Assembly: GCA_000727475.1 (NCBI GenBank)
Contig: KL647318.1
Location: forward strand, 211,491-275,490
Source of the DNA: Sarcocystis neurona
Lineage: Eukaryota; Apicomplexa; Conoidasida; Eucoccidiorida; Sarcocystidae
Length of the DNA stretch: 64,000 nt
Direction: 5' to 3'
This document shows, in pieces, positions 13,147 through 23,400 of the stretch (position 1 is the stretch's first letter; the number at the start of each line of letters is the position of its first letter). The translations under genes were made by a program, and so were the position numbers. The notes under the pieces were generated by a model. That model saw nothing but the letters and a program-made list of their open reading frames with translations, ran no database searches and had not been told where the DNA came from.

Positions 13147-16100
13147 AGGAGACGATCCGAGTTGAGGCGTCCGTTTTCCCGAAGGCGGAAGAGACGAGGA
13201 GACTTGCGGAGCACACACGCTTTTCCACCGGTGGTGCGCCTGCTGCTGCTACGTAGCCGCAGCTGCTGCCGCACGTCTACCTGCACATACGACTGCTCCG
13301 GGACACGTGCAGCAGGGAGGGAGGCACGCGCGTTTCACGAGTGTCCTCTCTGTAGACAACGCAGGAAAAGGGCCGCCGCATGCGCTACCTCTTCGTTCAA
13401 GGAGGCGGCGCGGGGTCTTCACCATGCCGTCGGCCACTTTGCAGTCGATGCTCTGTCTGTAAGTGTGTTTTCTTATTTGTGGGTATATGTTTACCCCGAC
13501 GCGCATGTGCCTACAGCGTCTATATAAACCTATATACACTCCACGTGGAAACACCGAAGGATACAAGTCGTCCGCACATGCATCCGCGTTGATTTGTGAA
13601 TTGCCCACATAATGGATGTTCACGTGCATGCATGCGTCTGTGTCGCGCGTGCGTAGGCCTGTTGCTTGCGTTACGTGATGAGCGTGTGCAGACGCGTCAT
13701 GCAGGTGTTTTTATGCCACGTCGTCGGAGTGTTACGCGTGCAGCCTTGCACATATCTGCATGCGTAGAAGAGAGAGACGCGCGCAGGTCTGTTTGTGTAT
13801 CCCGAGGATCCTCTCCTCTAAAGAGACGCCTCGCTGCAGCAGATGGTGCTGTCACGCCCGAAGCAGTTTTCCCTGCTGCAGCAGCGAGAGCCACGGTAGC
13901 TGCAGACGAGCGGCGGGAGGCGTCAGTTTGCTGACTGAAACGGCAACAAAAGGACGAGGGGGGAAGAAACGAAGACACGACATCACCGTCGAGGAGGGTG
14001 GCGGACCGCCAGCGACGGCACGACAAAGAACGGGAAAGCAGGATTGCTTACGAAAAAAAGAGTGGAAAAGGAAGAGAAAGAAATGAATCACTGTTCAAAG
14101 AAGGCAATGAAAAGGAGGTCTGTGGACCGTGTACCATCAAGTCTAGCTGGGCACACACGTAGATAGATGCACGTGCCACACCTGTAGTTCAATATGCGTG
14201 ATCACCGTCAACATGCGCGCCCACGCAGGCGATTCACGAGAATTGCCACTTTCGACTGAAGAAAGCACTTTTTGACGTCACAAGTGAGCAGCAGGACGCG
14301 TCCGGTGGAGGCACGCAAAGGCAGGCTTCCTTCTGGCGGTGAAGAGAAGTTCGTCCTCTATCGCGCCGGGCAGTGCAAACGGCGATACCACAGCCGCTAT
14401 ACTTTCGTATTATGGTGTACGCCGCATCCACCTGAGATTTCACGTAGATGCTTGAAGACTTACGCCAATACGTCGGAGGTATATGTAACCGTATGCGCGC
14501 CGATACGTGTGTATCTGTACATATATTTTGTGAGACGCATGCATTTCACTTAGGTGCTTGAACACGTGCATTCGTGCGTCCAAGGTATGTAAACCTGTTT
14601 CTTTGCGAGCATATACGCATATGTGTATATGTTGTGTCGATGAGGTGCATACAGCTGTACGTGTATGCACTCGTGTGAGACACATCTAAAGTACGTACCA
14701 CACTCCACTTTTATGTAGGCACATGCGTCTGTACACAGACGCATACGTATTTACGCTGAGAAAGGCGAAGACGTCCACACGTGCGAAAATTTGCACATAC
14801 GTAGGACTGTTCGTTCTACGTGCAGACAAGCCCTACAAATCATCTGAGGCCGCAGCACACACATTGCTCGCACACTGAAAAAACGAGCTACAGACGCAGA
14901 CGCGTCTCTCCGGGTGGACTGCACGTACACGTGGGTGTAGACACGTCCATGCAGAGGCTGCTCGTGTCTGCATAGGCGAAGCACACAGGCGCCGAGACAC
15001 CGTAGACGCAACGTGCTGATGCCAGAGCGTCTACTGGGGATGCACGTGCCGGGAACATGTTGCCCTTTCCTCAGTCTTGCGTACCCTGCTGAACTCTTCT
15101 CTGTGGAGAATCGCCGTAAGCACCGTGCTCCTCGGTAAAGGGAAAAGACAACAGAGGGGAGGATCGGATCCTTAACTCACAAACTGTACTGCTGAACGTG
15201 TTCACCGCAGCACTAGATTTTAGCATGCCAATCTAGTGCTGCCCTGCAATACTCATGTAGATGCATATGTATGCGTTGATGTATACACATGCTTAAAGGT
15301 GTAACTCCATCACACGGCGAGTCTGTCACTACAGCCGAATTCAGTGTTATACTTTTGTAACACTTTACCAATCTAGTACTGCTCGTGTACAGGGGTGAAT
15401 ACATGTCTGCGGTGCTGCTGCTCTTCGTAGTCGCAAGCCGTGCAAGTCTTGATTTGGTCACACGGCACTACATGTGTCGCTTTGTGATGGGCAGAGATAC
15501 CATCGCACGCGTTCTTCCCAGGGCGACGCAGCGTCCACCAACGTTTACGCTTCTCGCATGCAGACGAGAAACGTGAGATATTAGAACCTACCGGGGTCAG
15601 GCAAGCGTGCAGAAAGGTGCGTGGAGATTTGCCGCTGCACTCCACGTCTAGGGGTACACGCGTGCGCGCAGATCACCTGGGAGGTGCCGTTCCACGGCAG
15701 CCCTCCAGCTGCATGCAAATTCCACCTCCAGATCATTCTGGGCGGCAGGGCTACAGAACTCACCCGCACGCATGTACCGTTCTCTGTACCGTGCAGGGCT
15801 TACCCGTACGCATGCATGCGAAACTCATCTGCGTGGACACCGCAGCTGCTGCCATCGCGGCACGCATGCACACGCCGTCTAGCAGCGTGCCAACCGCATC
15901 TGCCCTCGAACCATCAGAGCCTTCACGCGTAGGTACGCTGCAAGCGTGCAGGCCCCTCATACATTGTAGTTCGCTTCCACCGTGGACGAGGAGCCCGTCT
16001 GCAGACCGGTACATGCAGATTCTGAAGCTTCATGCAAATATTCTAGATGCACGCATGCAGTCTACCCAGCCTCTGCGTGAACCCCTTAGCTGCACCGGCG

Positions 16101-16803
16101 AACCTTTGAGTTACACATGAAATCGTATCTGCGAGCAAACTTAATTGAACGCAAAACCTCCTCTGTATGCAGATCGCAGTGCATGCAGAGTTTCGCCTGC
16201 GGACGCATGTTCTGCAGGCGCCTACGTGGGGGCGCTAAAACACAGATTGCACCATGTGTTTTCGGCAGGCCGGCGGGCGAACAAACTCTCAAAGAGCGTG
16301 ACGTCTGCACGCCCATTCAATGTGTGCGCGCGGTCCTAGGCAGGCCTCCGCATGCATAGCACGCAGCAGCTTACAGCGCGGTAACGGCTGCACGGCTTCG
16401 TCTCTGCATTCTTGCTGGCTGCACGCGCATTCAGACATATAACTCCCTTGTGTCTGCGTCCTCTCGGTGGGGCCTGCATGCGCTGCTGGTCCGCTTAACG
16501 GTCCGCATGCAGGCGTGCACCCGTCACACAGATATCTACGCGTAGCATTGGCTAGGTGACTACCGGGTTGAACCATCTCTACAATTTCTGCATTTTAGTC
16601 ACACTGCAGAAACCAAGGGGCATCCTCACTGTTGTCGCCAACGTCTTCTGCCCCGTCTTGCTTTCAGAATCTTTTCAGTGCCGCTGCCGTTCGTGTAACT
16701 CTTTGGCTGACAACCAGCCCCTACAACAAGTATTTCTGACAGCAGTAGTACTAATCCTCTTCACTGTGGCAAGAGCCTTCTTGTACTCGACTCCTTCGAT
16801 TGT

Positions 16804-17400
16804 GTGTATTTGTTTTCTCTTACTTTCCCCTACAGTGCGGTTTCTTTGCCAGTGCGTCACCTCGTCGTCTTCTCAATTTCGTCGGAAGCACTCGCACACT
16901 ACGGCTTCATCTGCTGCTGCAGCACCAAGATTTCCTTTCCCGTGCCCCCACGCGTAAGCTCTACACGCGCCTGCCTCCGTGTGCCATCACTACGACGCAG
17001 CACACACGCGGGAGTGCTGTGGTCCGACACAGTGATGTCGACGAACAGTAACAGTGAAGCCGATCGGAGAATTTACAGAAAAAGCGTCGCAACACATTTC
17101 CTTCTTGCTTTCAGTGAAAATGTCGTCTGGAATTACTCATCTTATTATCACCGTGTAGTGCACTTTTTTTCCCGCGTCCCGACACTCCATCTTTACTATT
17201 TTACGTTAGCATCTTCCCCGTCGTATCCCCATAGCGACAGAACTACTGTCGATCTCTGTGCATGTCTCCCTACCTATCCCAGCAGCTCGAAGACGGTAGT
17301 GGGGGGTAACTGCTATCCACCTCACGGTAGCAACAACCTTCGCGTCGTCACTTTTACTGCTACTACTACTAGCCTACGTCGCCTTTGTTCTCCATTTTAG
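16804..17400 (+). CDS. Weak ORF, 198 aa, unrecognised
   Basis: This is the longest ORF in the repeat-poor segment. Its composition is mixed (Ser, Thr, Val, Leu, Arg, Tyr) rather than homopolymeric, and the N-terminus is hydrophobic. No domain or motif was recognised, and no neighbour gives functional context. A pyrimidine-rich tract followed by CAG lies near 16830-16837, so part of it could be an exon of an unseen gene. A chance ORF in DNA of balanced composition is the main alternative. Confidence 0.15.
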   Translation: MYLFSLTFPYSAVSLPVRHLVVFSISSEALAHYGFICCCSTKISFPVPPRVSSTRACLRVPSLRRSTHAGVLWSDTVMSTNSNSEADRRIYRKSVATHFLLAFSENVVWNYSSYYHRVVHFFSRVPTLHLYYFTLASSPSYPHSDRTTVDLCACLPTYPSSSKTVVGGNCYPPHGSNNLRVVTFTATTTSLRRLCSPF

Positions 17401-17942
17401 CCGTCAGTATTGTCGTCTCCTCGTTTCCCCTGCAGCGGCGACCTGCTCTCAGGCGTACAGCAAGAGGCAGAATGCTGGTTTCGAAAAGAAGCTCTTCCAG
17501 GGTTTCTCGTCGACAGCGCAGTCTGTGCCAATTTCTTGCACCGTTTTCTTGTGCAAACTTGAGACCGCCGTCTAGCGTGCGTCCCCTCTCCTTCAGTCTC
17601 CCTTGCTCCTATTATTACGCCTTAGGCCTGAGTCCTCAGAGATGAAAAAGACCGTATAGGTTTGGGCGCTCTGATTCGCCAGCGTTTTTCGTGGACGTCG
17701 AGGATTCTCCACTTTAGTTACGCAAGAGGTGTATTAATACTATTACTCATTTTGAAGGTCGATTCTTGTGATATAGACACACGTGACACGCAGCTCTTAC
17801 TACGGGGATCAGGGTAGCCCTCCTCCTATCGCTGGTATGGCGATCTTGATAGGTGTACCACGACGACACATCTATGGATGACGAAGTGATGTGCCTTCTT
17901 CATTTTATAGAAATTAAGCGTATTATTTTCATTCACCTGCAG

Positions 17943-18176
17943 ATGACTGCTACTGTCCGCACGAGTATATTATGGATCTCCACGACCGCCAACAACCATC
18001 CCGGTAGTATCGTAGCTGCTTCAGCAGCTACTGCGCAGCACGTCGTAACAGCGGCCGCAGCCCTTTTTGTCGCATGCATCTTGTCTTTTCTCGGCGCGCT
18101 CATTTCGCCAAGGACCCCGCCGTCCCTGTCTCTTTCCTCAATCTTTCTGCCGTACACCCGCGTGGCGTCAACGTAA
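17943..18176 (+). CDS. Weak small ORF with one predicted membrane helix
   Basis: ATG follows a CTGCAG that resembles the acceptors of this locus. The frame gives 77 residues and ends in TAA at 18174-18176. The TAA overlaps a plausible donor (GTAAGC at 18173), so it may be an internal exon rather than a whole gene. One hydrophobic segment is visible, about 22 residues around AAALFVACILSFLGALI, followed by a Pro/Ser-rich tail. No family was recognised. Its position in the repeat-poor segment makes it worth a transcript check. Confidence 0.2.
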   Translation: MTATVRTSILWISTTANNHPGSIVAASAATAQHVVTAAAALFVACILSFLGALISPRTPPSLSLSSIFLPYTRVAST

Positions 18177-19605
18177 GCAAAGCGCGTCTTATCAGGGCGT
18201 ACGTGTGCGTCACTGGCAACGCCTTCACCAACGTCACTGTCTGCGCATGCGAGAAAAAGAACGAAGGCAGGGACGCGTGGATTGACGCAGTATAACACAT
18301 TCACACAGGCGTACACCTAAATAGACGTATCGACACGTTACATTCGCCGATTCTCGCACACACCTACGTGCATGCATGCACCGGCATTATCTGCGGTGCA
18401 CAGTCAGTCACATTCACACATGCGCATTTACATAAACGCGCACGCAGGTGTTAAAAAACCGCCTTTTTCTCCACTTCTTTCGCGTCACTCCGTAACACTG
18501 TTGCTTCTGTGTCACCTATGGATTTCCGTCTCTGTGCAACACCCTTCGAATTACTCTCGATCTGCCCAGCGCTTCACGGGAAGGGAAGTGCATGCAGAAA
18601 TATCGCCGACGCCGTGCATCGCGTCTCCGAGTCCCTCTGACACTGCTGCGATCCGTGCTGCGTCTTGGTAGTGCGTCACTGCCTGCACGCGCGCAGAGAC
18701 AGAAGTGAGAACTGCCTCAGGAAGGAATACTCAGCAGCAGAGACAGAAAAGACACGTCTGATCTGCGCAGCTCTGTGTGCCTCCTTGTGGACAAATCCAG
18801 GCAGAGAAACGCACACTCAAACGCATCCGTCTGTGTGTGTGGAACGCAGGAAAGTCGTCCAGCGTACACAGCACAGGCGTGAACATTACGATGACAATAA
18901 ACACGTCTTTCCTCCTCACTTTCTCGTCTTCGTTGCCACTGAACGAACCCTCCTGTCCAAACTCTCCTCCACAGCTAAGAAGAACACTCCACAAGAAACA
19001 GTCTGCACGGCAGTCTACGAGTCGAGCGAAGAAAACACGGCGTTTTAAATATATACAAATATTTGTAGACTGGCATCTAGCCGTTTTCGAACGCATAGTT
19101 GTATGCTGACGCCTACGCGTCTTCGAACAGCAGGCCCGGGCACAACTCTGTGAGTCGACACAGAAACAGACAGAGATAGAAGGGACGCGACCCCTCCTTC
19201 AGGTGTAGGTATAGGCCTTCCTCACCTTCACATCGACCGAGACACAAATAGACACGCGGCTGTCGACACGCATATCGCTGCTCTTCACAGAATTCTTCAC
19301 AACTTGCAGAAGCGAGGAAGTCACGAAGTTGCTACTGGTTTGGAAACGTATATACATATATGTATACGTGCATAGATCTACACAAAGGCACACAAGTATG
19401 TGCCTAGGTATATTTATATATATGCGTGTGTGTGGAACTACCTATCTGTACGTGTATCTAGGGTGTATAAGCTGACATATATATCCGCATACGTGGTGGC
19501 ACATGCAGAGATCAAGAGCGCGTAAAAGCAGGGGGATATGAAAGCACACACCTTGCAGCGTCGTCCTCGGGTTGCTGCTGATCTCTGTGTCTGCCCTTGC
19601 CAGTT

Positions 19606-19920
19606 CTACATACCAGCAAATCTCTCTGCAGCTCCTGCTGCTTTATGTACCACTGTTGCTTTGTGTACTGCTGCTGCCTTATACAGTCCTGCTGGTCCTG
19701 ATGCTGCCTTGTGTGTGCTACTGCTGAACTTTCTTCTGCGTGCTGCTGCTCCTAACGCCGCTGCAGCAACCTGTTGCTGTTGTTTTATTTGGCGTTGCTG
19801 CTGCTTGGCTCTAGCACTTTCCTTTTCCAAGCGTTCCTCTTCCTTGAGCTGCTTTCTCGGCTGCGGCTGCTGCTGGCGTCCTCTCTGCTCCTTCTGATGC
19901 TTCTGTGGCGGAAATATCTT
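19606..19920 (-). CDS. Candidate exon, Gln/Lys/Glu-rich then Ala-rich
   Basis: On the - strand a CTGCAG acceptor at 19921-19926 opens a 104-residue frame ending in a stop at 19606. It begins KIFPPQKHQKEQ, then a charged coiled-coil-like stretch (KQLKEEERLEKESARAKQQQ), then an Ala/Lys/His-rich tail. It lies on the PDX1 strand, about 560 bp downstream of the last confirmed PDX1 exon, in DNA whose sense repeats read CAG, the orientation usual for exons here. It could be a C-terminal extension of PDX1 or part of another gene. It does not resemble the normal PDX1 C-terminus. A neighbouring frame of the same stretch is Glu/Ser-rich, so frame choice is uncertain. Confidence 0.22.
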   Translation of the reverse strand, partial: KIFPPQKHQKEQRGRQQQPQPRKQLKEEERLEKESARAKQQQRQIKQQQQVAAAALGAAARRRKFSSSTHKAASGPAGLYKAAAVHKATVVHKAAGAAERFAGM

Positions 19921-20475
19921 CTGCAGCTGTGTCGTCCTGTTCCTCGCTGCTGTCGGACTTCTTCTCCTCTGACGTGACCAATTCTCCGACCCGTGGATGC
20001 GTCTTCCCCGCTTCTACTGACGCTGCTTCTGCTAGTGCTGCTGCTGCTGCCGCGACACAGCTGCTGTCGCTTCCTCGTCAGCAGCTGCCGTCTTTCTACC
20101 TGCTTCGTACCCCTGTTCTGTGTCCTGCTGTCGCAACTACGCCGTTGCTTCTCCTTCATCTGCATTTGCTGCTTTGTCCGCTGCGTCTCCTTCGCTGCCG
20201 CTGCTCCTACTACTTCCTTTGCTTCTCCTGCTGCTGCCCCCTGCTCTGCGTGGGAAACTGCTACACCCCGTTTCCTGCAGCTGCTGCTACGTTTTCCTCT
20301 GATACTGGTGCCGCCGCTTTTGGTTCTTCTGGCGCCGCTGAACCGTTCTTTCCTTATCTTCTGCTACAACTGCTTCGAGCTCTGCTCTGGTGCTTCCTCC
20401 TGCTACCGCTCCAACACCTGCTGCTGCTCCTTCTTCTTCTCCTCCAGCAGTGTGTCTCCGCATGTGCGCGCGTAC

Positions 20476-23400
20476 CTCGACGATAGCTGCAGCTCGTTTT
20501 TCTGGGTTGGCGGACTTGAAGACGCCGGACCCGACGAACACTCCGTCAACGCCGAGCTGCATGCAGAACGCAGCGTCAGCGGGTGTGGCCACCCCCCCCG
20601 CAGCGAAATTGACGACCGGGAGGCGGCCCAACTTCTTGACTTGTCGCAGCAGCTCTACGGGAGCGCGCATCTCTTTTGCAGCAGCAAACAAGTCCTCTTC
20701 GTCCGACGCAACAAGCTGCCGAACGCCTTCCCTCACGGCACGGATGTGTTTCACTGCGTGGACGATGTTGCCAGTGCCTGCCTCTCCTGCAGCAGCAGCG
20801 TCCAGCCGAACAAGTGCAAGTTCACCAGCCGGGGAACTCTGCGTCTTCCCATCAAAAAGTGGCAGGTCGACATACGCAAACTTCACCAGAGACACCGCCA
20901 CCCCACGTGCGTGTGTCGTAGGGTGTGCAGACAACCGCAGAAGATAACGGGGCACGCACAGCTTCCCTAGCAGCGGGAACGCATGCAGCGCTGAGAGAAA
21001 GCCGACGCACACACTTCCATCGGACCTACCGAGCACAAACGCCTTAGAAAGTTCCGAACAGGGCAGCACGAGTGAGGCATACAGTGACAAGGACGAGACA
21101 CGGGGGACGGTCGACGACGCGCGTGTGTGTCACCCAGACACACACAGAAGGAACGAACAGCAGCATCTACGTGCGTGCACGTGTTGAGTGTCTCTGCAAG
21201 TAAATCTGCGTTCGCGTGCATTAATGTAAATATGTCTGTGTGCGCCTTGGCATTGAGCCCTTTAGACCACAGATATATACTTGACTGCAAACGCATACAT
21301 ACACCTGTACATATGTGTATACGTGTATAGATAGAGAGAAATACTGACGTATTCGGTAGTCCGCGTACATACACGAACGTCAGACGTGTACACACGAATG
21401 TATGCATATATAGAGAGGGAGACATCTTACGCAGAAAGTACGTATATGTATGCATCTATCTATATATATAGGTATTCAGACAGAGAGAGAGGGCGAAAGG
21501 CTGAGGTGTTCGGTGGTCTGCGTGCCTACTTAAGAGGTCACGCGTGTGTCCACAGTTTTGCAACTTTAGGAGAAGGCGGGTATCTCTGTACATTCAGACG
21601 ACAGAGGAAATGAGGGCATCTCTCCGCACACACAGATACATGAAAAGGAGACAAAAGAGCGGCCAAGAGAGAGACGGCGCGTTGCAGTGGCAGTGATCGG
21701 TGGGGGGGCCGGCCTTCTGACTTCCTCTTTGCAGACATGCCTTTCGTCCTGATCATTGACGCTCCCTCGGCAATGCGACGCAGGGCTTCCCCGAGGTCCC
21801 TGCAGCCGCAGACGAAGGGGACGGAGAACGGCGTTTTGTGGATATGGTGGGAGTCATCTGCAGGCGTCAGCACTTCGCTTTCGTCAATGAAATCCACGCC
21901 GATGTGCTGCAGCACCTGCGCCTCCGTGTGGTGCCCGATGCGGCACTTTGCCATCACCGGGATCGACACCGCCTGCCACAGCCACCGCATCGCACGCGCC
22001 CACACCGAAGAGCACCGCGTGCGTCACCCAGGCGTGGAGGCGCGCGTACGTGCCAGCGTGCGCTGTGTGAAGAGAACTGCAGCCACTTCACCGCCGACGT
22101 CGCAGAGAGTCGCGACCGCAGCACAGCACAGCAGCCGTCTCAAAAGCAGCGTGTGCGTGTACGTGTACGTGCACAGATGCGAGCGCACCCCGACGCCGTG
22201 GAGGAGTCCGGCCTCCTGTAGGAGCCCGCAGCCGCGTCAGCGACGCAGGCCATACGACACGAAAAAATCGGTGCTCTGTGTTCAATTGTGAGATCCCCAC
22301 TTGGCGGTAGAACAGCGAAGAAACGGGAGAGTGGCTTTCGAAGATTCACTGAGAGTTGCTGTCGTAGAGTGCTGAGAGTGGCTGTCGTAGAGTGCTGAGA
22401 GTGGCTGTCGAAGATTCACTGAGAGTTGCTGTCGAAGATTCACTGAGCGTGGCTGTCGAAGATTCACTGAGAGTGGCTGTCGACGAGTCACTTCACCCCG
22501 CCGTCGACGATGTCCCTCACACACTGAGACGCGCCGCCGTCGCCACCCGGGGCTCGTCGAAAGGATAACGAGGGAGACAGACAGAGAAGGGGAGACGGGA
22601 AGAACAGAAGGGGACGAGACAGAGACGAGACGGGAGACGAAAAGGAGGGAGACGTGGTAGGAGGCCCCCCTCAGAAAGAAGAGACACCCCACGGCGCACG
22701 AGGAGACCGGTGTGTGGCCGTCACACTGGCGCTGCTGCTGCTGCAGCTAGTCACACTCCCACCTGCGACACGTGTCAGCAAGGGCATGCGACGACGACGC
22801 ACCGAGCTTGTGGGGAGAGAGACGAAGGCATCTGTGTGTCTGTGTGTGTATGTGTGTGTGTGTGTCGTTCGCTTGGCAGGGGTCACCGGTAAAGTAGCGG
22901 CACGTCCACACCTGCTGCTGCTGCTGGATCGTCCTCTTTCCTGGTGAAGAGGAGAACACACTTCTTGACTGCAGGCGAGACCAGAAAGCCCGGCAGCCCC
23001 CTCCCACCCGCTCACGCTCACCCTGCGGCCCCCGAGGACGCGAAAGTCTGCGCAGAGCACTGCAGGAGAGGAGCCGCACGCACCTCCCCACATATTTGTC
23101 GGTGGGCGCAGGACAGTCCACGTCTGTGTGCTGCAGCTGGGCTCCCCCTATATTTTCCTCTCCCCTCTTCTCCGTAGCTCCCCGGAGACGCACGTGCTGT
23201 TCCGGTGGGCGTCTACATTTCCAAAGTTCCCGTCCCTGTTGGGGAACGGAGAACTTCTTCGGACGTCTTCTCCCTCTCAAAAGATGTGAAACTCCCCTTT
23301 CCCCTCCTTTTCTCTCTATGTGCTTCTCTCTGTCTACCGTCTACACGATACACCCACGCATGCAGCCACCCGCCTTTTCAGGAGGTCCACGTCCCCCACT

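Larger units (their letters stand above)
13147..19605. other. Segment poor in CAG repeats between SPP and the PDX1 3' side
   Basis: Convergent intergenic stretch: SPP ends on + and PDX1 points toward it on -. Unlike the rest of the window it has almost no CAG/CTG runs. No conserved family was recognised. It carries many GCATGC palindromes (densest about 15.7-16.5 kb), pyrimidine-rich sequence at 16.6-17.65 kb, and three weak ORFs entered separately or rejected. The missing PDX1 C-terminal exon(s) could lie here. Confidence 0.5.

Noticed and set aside
22282..22692. - strand ORF with SVNLRQPL repeats
   Set aside because: It arises from the 24-bp intronic minisatellite of PDX1 and has no other support.
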